A stretch of DNA of 7,382 nt, from the NCBI GenBank assembly GCA_002393835.1, contig DGTW01000086.1, positions 1 to 7,382 on the forward strand, in the 5' to 3' direction. The DNA is from Treponema sp. UBA4326. GTDB lineage: Bacteria > Spirochaetota > Spirochaetia > Treponematales > Treponemataceae. The notes beneath the pieces were generated by a model. The model made no database searches. It was not told the origin of the DNA and saw only the letters and a program-made list of their open reading frames with translations. The translations under genes were made by a program, and so were the position numbers. This document shows positions 1-4,576 of this stretch, piece by piece. Numbering within the stretch: position 1 is the stretch's first letter; each line of letters starts with the position of its first letter.

Positions 1-1388
1 TCTTTCATGCGGAGGCACTTCATATCCTGTCCACCAATATCCAGCAGGAACTCAACGCCAGGAACAAAGAAGTTAGCGGCGCGGTAGTGGGTGATGGTTT
101 CGACTTCACCGGCATCTACGCCGAGGGCTGCCTGGAAAAGAGCTTCACCGTAACCTGTAGAAACGGCACGGGCAATATAGCAGTTTTTAGGAAGAATTTT
201 ATAAAGGTCTTTAAGGACGCGTACTGCAAGGTCAACAGGATTTCCGGCATTTACGTCATAGAAGTCCCAGAGAATCTCGCCTTCCTTGTTGATGAGGACG
301 GCTTTTGTGGTCGTAGAACCTGCATCAAGACCGAGGAACAGAGGGCCTTCAGATGAATTAAGGTCGCCGCGTTTTGCCTTGTCCTTTGCATGCCTTTCAC
401 GGAAAATCTGAAGGTCTTTTTCGTCCACGAAGAGCGGATCGAGGCGCTGAACTTCATTCATTTCGGCACCTTCAAGATTCTTGAGGCTTGCCCTGAATTC
501 TTCAACTGTCGGGAACGAATTTACCTGATCATTACCGAATGACTTGAATGTTTTTTCTGCAGAATAAGCAGAACCTGCAGCAACAAAAAGCTGTGAATCT
601 TCAGGAACAATGATTTCATCCGGCTTGAGCTTGAGGGTATCAATAAACCTTTCGCGAAGCTGGTCAAGGAAGTGAAGCGGACCACCAAGGAATGCAACGT
701 GTCCCTTAATCGGCTTACCGCAGGCAAGTCCAGAAATAGTCTGGTTTACGACAGCCTGGAAAATTGAAGCAGCAATGTCTTCACGCCTTGCACCTTCGTT
801 GATAAGCGGCTGAACGTCAGTCTTTGCAAATACACCGCAGCGGGCAGCAATCGGATAGATCTGCTGCTTTCCGGCAGCAAGTTTGTTAAGTCCCGGAGCG
901 TCAGTTTCAAGAAGGGCAGCCATCTGGTCGATGAAGGCACCGGTACCGCCGGCACAGGTACCGTTCATGCGCTGTTCAACACCGCCGGTAAAATACGTAA
1001 TCTTGGCATCTTCACCGCCAAGTTCAATAACAACATCAGTCTGAGGAATAAGCTTGCGGACGGCAGTAGTAGCTGCGACAACTTCCTGAATAAAAGGAAC
1101 ATTGAGCCACTGAGAAACAGAAAGTCCGCCTGAACCGGTAACTTTTACTGAAACCGTATGCTTTTCACCGTATTTAAGCTTCGGCTGGATTTCATCAAGA
1201 GCCTTGCTTACAACAGTTATGATTGTATTTCTGATATCTGCACGGTGACGCTGATAGTCGCCGTAAAGCATTTTATCGTTTTCATCAAGACAAACAACTT
1301 TTACGGTCGTAGATCCGACATCAATACCGATACGAACCGGAGTAACAGCAGGGGTAAAAGTCATGTTCTGTGAATCTAAATCTGCCAT
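1..1388 (-). CDS. Acyl-CoA dehydratase activase (BadF/BadG/BcrA/BcrD ATPase family), N-terminal part; 3' end beyond the window
   Basis: The visible 462 codons form one uninterrupted frame from ATG 1388 (preceded by GAGGT at 1396-1400) to the left edge. Two ASKHA-type ATPase modules are seen. The first begins with a phosphate-binding GIDVGSTTVK near residue 21 and contains IELGGEDAK. It has two cysteines in the family contexts GTCAGGTG (Cys145) and AARCGVF (Cys184), which in HgdC-type activases ligate a [4Fe-4S] cluster shared across the dimer. The second module starts with GLDAGSTTTK near residue 350 and reaches LLDIGGQDMK just before the edge. Known family members hydrolyse ATP to drive one low-potential electron into a 2-hydroxyacyl-CoA dehydratase. 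Large fused forms carry further domains after the second module, so several hundred residues are probably missing. The substrate cannot be told from this part, and no dehydratase subunit lies nearby. The enzyme is expected to be cytoplasmic. Confidence 0.9.
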   Translation of the reverse strand, partial: MADLDSQNMTFTPAVTPVRIGIDVGSTTVKVVCLDENDKMLYGDYQRHRADIRNTIITVVSKALDEIQPKLKYGEKHTVSVKVTGSGGLSVSQWLNVPFIQEVVAATTAVRKLIPQTDVVIELGGEDAKITYFTGGVEQRMNGTCAGGTGAFIDQMAALLETDAPGLNKLAAGKQQIYPIAARCGVFAKTDVQPLINEGARREDIAASIFQAVVNQTISGLACGKPIKGHVAFLGGPLHFLDQLRERFIDTLKLKPDEIIVPEDSQLFVAAGSAYSAEKTFKSFGNDQVNSFPTVEEFRASLKNLEGAEMNEVQRLDPLFVDEKDLQIFRERHAKDKAKRGDLNSSEGPLFLGLDAGSTTTKAVLINKEGEILWDFYDVNAGNPVDLAVRVLKDLYKILPKNCYIARAVSTGYGEALFQAALGVDAGEVETITHYRAANFFVPGVEFLLDIGGQDMKCLRMK

Positions 1389-1405
1389 AGATAATACCTC
1401 ATTGT

Positions 1406-1472
1406 ATTCTGGAAGAATGGAAATGCGGTCACCAGAATCGTCGGTTTTTCACAGAAAACTCCAGTCACCGCA
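1406..1472 (-). promoter_or_regulatory. Inverted-repeat-rich 5' leader of the activase gene
   Basis: Three pairings can be drawn in the transcribed leader. ATTCTGG (1406-1412) is complementary to CCAGAAT (1432-1438). TGCGGT (1424-1429) is complementary to ACCGCA (1467-1472), and that stem extends with one mismatch to GTnACCGCA. A short TTTTC/GAAAA hairpin (1446-1458) lies inside. The first two pairings interleave, so they would form a pseudoknot or be mutually exclusive. A small ATTCT/AGAAT hairpin (1406-1418) competes with the first. No known riboswitch class is recognised. The structure may be coincidental. Confidence 0.25.
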
Positions 1473-1489
1473 CTTTTTTACTATTGTTC

Positions 1490-1518
1490 ATCTTAAACTT
1501 AAATCAAGGAATTTTCAA
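1490..1518 (-). promoter_or_regulatory. Putative sigma-70-type promoter for the activase gene
   Basis: On the minus strand TTGAAA (1518-1513) is followed after 17 bases by TAAGAT (1495-1490). Transcription would start near 1483 and give a leader of about 95 bases before ATG 1388. The site lies downstream of the palindrome that separates this gene from the lipoprotein operon. Assigned by consensus match only. Confidence 0.35.
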
Positions 1519-1551
1519 CTGTCGCACATTTCACACAGACGTTCGTATGTC

Positions 1552-1574
1552 ATTGCCGTGCTCGACACGGCAAT
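1552..1574. repeat. Perfect 9-bp palindrome with 5-base loop; REP-like element or factor-independent terminator
   Basis: ATTGCCGTG (1552-1560) and CACGGCAAT (1566-1574) are exact inverted repeats around CTCGA. It lies 15 bases past the stop of the small lipoprotein and before the activase promoter, where a terminator would be expected, but neither side carries a run of T. The flanking form, GTCATTGCC..GGCAATCTT, resembles the REP-like palindromes (GTCATTGC...GCAATC) scattered in many bacterial genomes. That resemblance comes from memory and was not searched. Confidence 0.6.
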
Positions 1575-1588
1575 CTTATATCCTGCTG

Positions 1589-1789
1589 TTAGTTATTCCA
1601 GGTGAAAGTTCCTGTTCCCGTAAAAGACCTGTCGATTACAGATGTTGATGATATTACCCGTGCATTTTTAAGGTCAGAAGCGTCAAAAACAAATGTTATT
1701 TCCCTGCTGTCAGACGGAGTGAACACGGAACATGCCGGGAGACAAATCAAACTAAAAAGAACCGGAATAGCCTTTGAGAAGAACTTCAT
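1589..1789 (-). CDS. Small predicted lipoprotein, 66 residues, possibly truncated
   Basis: The start is ATG 1789. AGGAGG at 1795-1800 sits five bases before it, so the in-frame ATG at 1807, which lies upstream of this site, is not used. The N-terminus is a lipoprotein signal peptide: Lys2 and Lys6, a hydrophobic core, then LPAC with the lipidated cysteine at residue 20. The mature chain of 47 residues is unrecognised and looks beta-rich (ITFVFDASD, FTGTGTFTW), ending in WNN. It would be anchored in the inner or outer membrane. It is the last gene of the leftward operon and is separated from the preceding lipoprotein by a terminator-like hairpin. The abrupt end in a beta-like segment, just before the palindrome at 1552-1574, leaves open that it is the remnant of a longer protein. 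Function unknown. Confidence 0.6.
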   Translation of the reverse strand: MKFFSKAIPVLFSLICLPACSVFTPSDSREITFVFDASDLKNARVISSTSVIDRSFTGTGTFTWNN

Positions 1790-1807
1790 ATTATCCTCCT
1801 GTCGCAT

Positions 1808-1838
1808 AAAAAAGCAGGAACTGTGCAGTGATGCTTTT
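1808..1838 (-). terminator. Intrinsic terminator-like hairpin between two lipoprotein genes
   Basis: On the minus strand AAAAGCA (1838-1832) pairs with TGCTTTT (1816-1810), and the T run continues to 1808. The loop contains a second small self-complementary stretch, ACTGCACAGT. It follows the stop of the 152-residue lipoprotein by about 20 bases and ends just before the Shine-Dalgarno of the next gene. It should reduce read-through into the 66-residue lipoprotein gene. Confidence 0.5.
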
Positions 1839-1844
1839 ATTATA
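1839..1844 (-). promoter_or_regulatory. Possible internal -10 box (TATAAT) for the small lipoprotein gene
   Basis: A perfect TATAAT reads on the minus strand at 1844-1839, between the two lipoprotein genes. No convincing -35 is found at 16 to 18 bases upstream. A transcript started about 7 bases downstream would begin inside the 5' arm of the terminator-like hairpin and so would lack the complete stem. Weak evidence, since the region is AT-rich. Confidence 0.2.
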
Positions 1845-1856
1845 AGACTGGAAAAT

Positions 1857-2315
1857 TTATTTTACGTCTGATTTCTTCTCTATAATACCCATTTCAATGT
1901 ATTCTTTATGCAGAGTACTGATCACTTCAATTGTTTTTTCATAGCATTCTTCAAAGGAATGACGGTTATTCATTTTAATTCCATCCATGTAAACACCGCC
2001 GTATGCCGGGATGAAACAATCGGACAATGCTTTACCAAACAAATCAAAACTTAAAGATGATTTGTCTCTTTTTGGCTCTTTACCTTTGATTTCTAAGGAA
2101 TCAATCAAATCATCTCCCTGAAATAACCGCTGTGGAAGCACGGTAAAAAGAGTCCCGCAAACTTCCTCATAATCCTTTTTATGTTTATACATATCCGTCC
2201 ATTCATATTGCATAATCTCAGCATAAACATCTGATTTACTGCTCAAGGAATTTCCACAGCCGGTTACAAGTAGTACAAATGAAAGACTCAGAGCGCAAAA
2301 AAGATTTTTTTTCAT
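1857..2315 (-). CDS. Predicted lipoprotein, 152 residues, unknown function
   Basis: ATG 2315 is preceded by AGGAGG (2321-2326) at a spacing of five bases, almost the same initiation signal as that of the small lipoprotein. The N-terminus MKKN, a hydrophobic stretch and VTGC give a clear lipoprotein signal peptide with the lipidated cysteine at residue 20. The mature chain of about 133 residues has no motif I recognise. It has three further cysteines (53, 100, 124), a charged, probably helical C-terminal third (about residues 119-147), and a mixed hydrophilic middle. It begins 39 bases after the stop of the LRR gene with no terminator between, so cotranscription is likely. It is probably a membrane-anchored periplasmic or surface protein. 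Confidence 0.75.
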   Translation of the reverse strand: MKKNLFCALSLSFVLLVTGCGNSLSSKSDVYAEIMQYEWTDMYKHKKDYEEVCGTLFTVLPQRLFQGDDLIDSLEIKGKEPKRDKSSLSFDLFGKALSDCFIPAYGGVYMDGIKMNNRHSFEECYEKTIEVISTLHKEYIEMGIIEKKSDVK

Positions 2316-2354
2316 TTTATCCTCCTGTGTTTTTATTTGTTAATTTATTAAAAA

Positions 2355-3572
2355 TTAATTTCTGATTACGCGCACCGTAGTAGGAAGGTTTCTTAATTTT
2401 ACGGATTTCGGACAGGTAATGCAGGTTATATTTTTAATAAAAGGACAATTGACAAGTTCTTCATCATCAAAATCAATAACTTCTATTTTTGTTGGTTTTG
2501 AAATGACAATTTCTTTTACATTTTTGCATCGGTAAAGAACTTCGCTAAAATTATACATAATTGCAGTACCTGGAAGTACATATTTTTCTTTTTCAAGATT
2601 AAGAATACTACAAATTGATTCGCCAAAGTAAAGGTAGTCATCTTTAATTCTGAAATCCGAATTCAAAAAATCTTCATTTTTGAATGCTTTACATCCTGTG
2701 AATGCGTTATAATCTATCGTCCCGTACTTTTTATCTTTACCTGCTACTTTAGCGTTTTTTAAGAATTCTGGTACCTCCAACGAACTACACTCATTAAAAG
2801 CCAGTTGCTCGATATCCTTTGGGTTAAAATCTATAGAATTAATATCTTTAAGATTTCTACAATAAGCAAAAGCGCGGCCGCCAATTTTTTCAACGCTTTT
2901 TGGCATGTTTACTGAGATAAGTTCATAACATGAATTAAAAGCATCAACTGCAATTTCTGTAACACCTTCGGGAATATCTATATTATCAATAATTTGTCTG
3001 GCCCAAGGTTTTACTCCCTGTAAAATTTTTCCATTACTTGAAGTAATAAAAATATTATTCATATCTAAGCGAAGTGGTATTTTTTCACAATTGACTACTA
3101 CTTTGAAAGTCTTGTCTTTAATCGCAAAAGAAAATTCCCAAACACCCCCATTATTTAACAACGCATATATTTGATATGCGGATTTGTCAAAACAGTTTAA
3201 TTGAATTAATCCTTCTTTCTTCTCAATAGTCACTTTGAACGTATCCATGATATTTCCTTGCTCATTTTTCATTTTTAAAAGTGTACTATTGTATGTTTGT
3301 AACATTGAAGATTCACTAGATGATTTTTCTGTATAAGATGCCATGATTCCAAACAGTAAACCTTGTAATACATCCTTACACTCTGAATTTTCCAGGAAAT
3401 AAAAGCTACATTGGCTTTTTGCTCCTGTCTCATCTGTACATGTTTGATAATGTATATAACCCGCCCCGACTTTCCTACTGTCAGAATTCCAAGTAGATTT
3501 CTCCCAGTATTCACCAAATGAGAAAAAAATAAAAACCTCAAACAATAGTAGACAAGATAAGTATTTACGCAT
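2355..3572 (-). CDS. Secreted BspA-type (TpLRR / LRR_5) leucine-rich-repeat protein, 405 residues
   Basis: The start is ATG 3572, with AAGGAG at 3578-3583 and a spacing of five bases. A GTG two codons upstream overlaps that site and is unlikely. Residues 1-20 form a Sec signal peptide (MRKY, then a Leu/Phe-rich core), with likely cleavage after FSFG and no lipobox. Residues about 21-190 are an unrecognised domain with several cysteines. From about residue 199 come degenerate BspA-type units built on a pattern like IPxxVxxIxxxAFxxCxxL: IPEGVTEIAVDAFNSCYEL, then MPKSVEKIGGRAFAYCRNL. Weaker ones lie near 253-266, 285-297 and 333-353. Such proteins in treponemes and oral bacteria are surface or secreted and bind host or partner-cell molecules. 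The ligand here is unknown. It lies 28 bases after the DUF6884-like gene, in an AT-rich accessory operon. Confidence 0.85.
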   Translation of the reverse strand: MRKYLSCLLLFEVFIFFSFGEYWEKSTWNSDSRKVGAGYIHYQTCTDETGAKSQCSFYFLENSECKDVLQGLLFGIMASYTEKSSSESSMLQTYNSTLLKMKNEQGNIMDTFKVTIEKKEGLIQLNCFDKSAYQIYALLNNGGVWEFSFAIKDKTFKVVVNCEKIPLRLDMNNIFITSSNGKILQGVKPWARQIIDNIDIPEGVTEIAVDAFNSCYELISVNMPKSVEKIGGRAFAYCRNLKDINSIDFNPKDIEQLAFNECSSLEVPEFLKNAKVAGKDKKYGTIDYNAFTGCKAFKNEDFLNSDFRIKDDYLYFGESICSILNLEKEKYVLPGTAIMYNFSEVLYRCKNVKEIVISKPTKIEVIDFDDEELVNCPFIKNITCITCPKSVKLRNLPTTVRVIRN

Positions 3573-3577
3573 AAGCA

Positions 3578-3583
3578 CTCCTT
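3578..3583 (-). promoter_or_regulatory. Ribosome binding site deciding the start of the LRR gene
   Basis: AAGGAG reads on the minus strand five bases before ATG 3572. The alternative GTG at 3578-3576 begins inside this site, which rules it out as the main start. Confidence 0.7.
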
Positions 3584-3600
3584 ACAAGAATTCTCTACAA

Positions 3601-4056
3601 TCATTCTCCCGTCTCTCTCAATCTTTCCGTAATCCAACCAATTTGCTCACCCTGTCTTAATCCAACCAGCGGAGTTTTAAAATTTTGCGTAGATTTTCCG
3701 GCTCTGTGCTGTTTTTCCGCAATCCAGCACCAGTAATTCTTCGGCGTGAGAAACAGGAGTTCATCGTTTTCTAAATCAATTCCCTTTGTTTTTAACTGAT
3801 TTATGGTTTTCTCTGCCCATTCACGTTTTTCATCAACTGGCATATCCGTAAATTTTTTATTAATTTTTCTGACTTCCTGCTCAGGCTCAACAAGACAGAA
3901 TTCAGTAGACAAAAAGAAAATATTATCATGCTCGATATGGACGGCATACTTATATGCTTTTTCTGCGAACTGCCCTGTATACATTTCTCTTGCCGGTCCC
4001 TTTTCCTTGTTCTTTGTTTTACAGGCACTAACAAATATTACTTTCTTCATCTCCAT
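3601..4056 (-). CDS. DUF6884-like protein, 151 residues
   Basis: I place this in the DUF6884 group by its motif order: a beta-strand with a cysteine-lysine signature (VIFVSACKTK, residues 6-15), then PAREMY (21-26), an aromatic/alanine helix up to KYA, a strand ending in FFLS (47-50), LVEPEQE, and the helix EWAEKTINQL (79-88). The C-terminal PLVGLRQGEQIGWI fits the family's closing helix. The usual glycine after the LS strand is replaced by Cys54. DUF6884 has no established biochemical role. The arrangement loosely recalls YaaA-type proteins, which is only a suggestion. No signal peptide is seen, so it is cytoplasmic, unlike the three exported proteins encoded after it. ATG 4056 and a second ATG at 4050 are both compatible with the AAGGGGG site at 4059-4065. 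It is first in its operon and divergent from the XRE gene. Confidence 0.7.
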   Translation of the reverse strand: MEMKKVIFVSACKTKNKEKGPAREMYTGQFAEKAYKYAVHIEHDNIFFLSTEFCLVEPEQEVRKINKKFTDMPVDEKREWAEKTINQLKTKGIDLENDELLFLTPKNYWCWIAEKQHRAGKSTQNFKTPLVGLRQGEQIGWITERLRETGE

Positions 4057-4120
4057 ATCCCCCTTACATCACAATTATGTTTATCCACTCTTTTTAAATT
4101 GCATTTGTGATGTTAATTTT

Positions 4121-4149
4121 AGAATATATTGCGATTATGTTGCTGTCAA
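4121..4149 (-). promoter_or_regulatory. Promoter for the DUF6884/LRR/lipoprotein operon
   Basis: A perfect -35, TTGACA, reads on the minus strand at 4149-4144. After 17 bases comes TATTCT at 4126-4121. An alternative TATATT (4128-4123) has a 15-base spacer. Transcription would start near 4114, within operator-like site 2, leaving a leader of just under 60 bases to ATG 4056. Confidence 0.5.
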
Positions 4150-4167
4150 TAACGAGAACATCATAAT
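4140..4167 (+). promoter_or_regulatory. Putative promoter for the XRE regulator gene
   Basis: TTGCTG (4140-4145) and CATAAT (4162-4167) are spaced by 16 bases, with a start expected near 4174 and a very short leader. Its -35 overlaps that of the leftward promoter, so one bound regulator could block both. Consensus match only. Confidence 0.35.
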
Positions 4168-4184
4168 TGTATTATTCTGAGAAT

Positions 4185-4502
4185 ATGAATTTTAAAGAGC
4201 GCTTACGGGAAGAAATTGAATACAAGGGTCTGCAGATTAAAGAAGTTTCTGCACTTGCCGGGGTAAACAACAATACTTTTCTTTCGTATGTAGATGCCAG
4301 AGGTTCTCTGCCGAATGTTGAAATCGGTGTAAAAATTGCCAGAGCCCTCGGAGTTTCCGTAGAATATCTGGTCACAGGCGAAAACGCTGAATTTCCGCAT
4401 GATCCAAAATATACTGATATCCGTAAAATCGTAAACGATCTTTCATCTCTCGATAAATCACAGCTTCTTACAGTCCAGAAAATGATTCATGCTCTCGTCT
4501 GA
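4185..4502 (+). CDS. XRE-family helix-turn-helix transcriptional regulator, 105 residues
   Basis: Residues about 6-63 form a Cro/C1-type HTH domain. The turn and recognition helix are visible as QIKEVSALAG (17-26) followed by VNNNTFLSYV (27-36), then the helix VEIGVKIARALGVSVEYLVTG, which is typical of this family. The tail (about 75-105) is a probable amphipathic helix that could serve dimerisation. ATG 4185 is chosen because the domain begins with MNFKERLREE, a usual start for these proteins. An in-frame TTG at 4167 is possible, and neither has a strong ribosome binding site. The gene is divergent from the DUF6884/LRR operon across a region holding repeated operator-like motifs. It probably represses that operon and itself. 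murE follows 74 bases later but is unlikely to be functionally linked. Confidence 0.85.
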   Translation: MNFKERLREEIEYKGLQIKEVSALAGVNNNTFLSYVDARGSLPNVEIGVKIARALGVSVEYLVTGENAEFPHDPKYTDIRKIVNDLSSLDKSQLLTVQKMIHALV

Positions 4503-4530
4503 TTCTGTTCCCGTCTACCTCTCCTTTTTA

Positions 4531-4559
4531 TTGATAATTCCACCCCAAAGCATTAAACT
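4531..4559 (+). promoter_or_regulatory. Putative promoter for murE
   Basis: TTGATA (4531-4536) and TAAACT (4554-4559) are separated by 17 bases in the 74-base gap between the XRE gene and murE. Transcription would start near 4566, at the edge of the ribosome binding site, so the transcript would be nearly leaderless. Weak consensus evidence. Confidence 0.3.
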
Positions 4560-4565
4560 GTCTTC

Positions 4566-4571
4566 AGGTGG
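4566..4571 (+). promoter_or_regulatory. Ribosome binding site deciding the murE start
   Basis: AGGTGG lies five bases before ATG 4577. The in-frame GTG at 4568 is part of this site, so ATG 4577 is the better start. Confidence 0.6.
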
Positions 4572-4576
4572 GAAAA

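Larger units (their letters stand above)
4065..4170. promoter_or_regulatory. Four-copy operator-like array in the divergent regulatory region
   Basis: An ACATCAYAAT-like motif occurs four times in 106 bases: plus strand at 4065-4080 (TACATCACAATTATGT), minus strand at 4101-4115 (TAACATCACAAATGC), minus strand at 4129-4143 (weaker, GCAACATAATCGCAA), plus strand at 4156-4170 (GAACATCATAATTGT). Sites 1 and 2 contain an exact 9-base inverted repeat, ACATCACAA/TTGTGATGT. Sites 3 and 4 form a weaker inverted pair. Site 3 lies in the spacer of the leftward promoter and site 4 covers the rightward -10. The likely ligand is the adjacent XRE protein, by inference. Confidence 0.5.

Noticed and set aside
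87..356. Plus-strand open frame of 89 codons near the left edge
   Set aside because: It is the complement of the second ATPase module of the activase, which is unmistakable on the minus strand.
1424..1472. ZTP (pfl) riboswitch, suggested by GTGACTGG at 1468-1461 on the minus strand
   Set aside because: The rest of the motif, in particular the conserved CCGCCTGGGC part, is missing, and the downstream gene is not a folate or purine gene.
1602..1871. Plus-strand open frame of 89 codons across the lipoprotein region
   Set aside because: The opposite strand has two lipoprotein genes with signal peptides, lipoboxes and strong ribosome binding sites.
2340..2358. TTAATTT/AAATTAA inverted repeat between the LRR gene and the 152-residue lipoprotein gene as a terminator
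   Set aside because: It consists only of A-T pairs, overlaps the LRR stop codon and is expected by chance in such AT-rich sequence.
3803..4180. Plus-strand open frame of 125 codons opposite the DUF6884-like gene
   Set aside because: It runs antisense through the well-supported DUF6884-like frame and its divergent promoter region, shows no family motif, and has no ribosome binding site.
4167..4184. TTG start giving a 111-residue XRE protein
   Set aside because: The extra six residues precede the usual MNFKERL start of these regulators, and the TTG lies inside the putative -10 and operator site 4.
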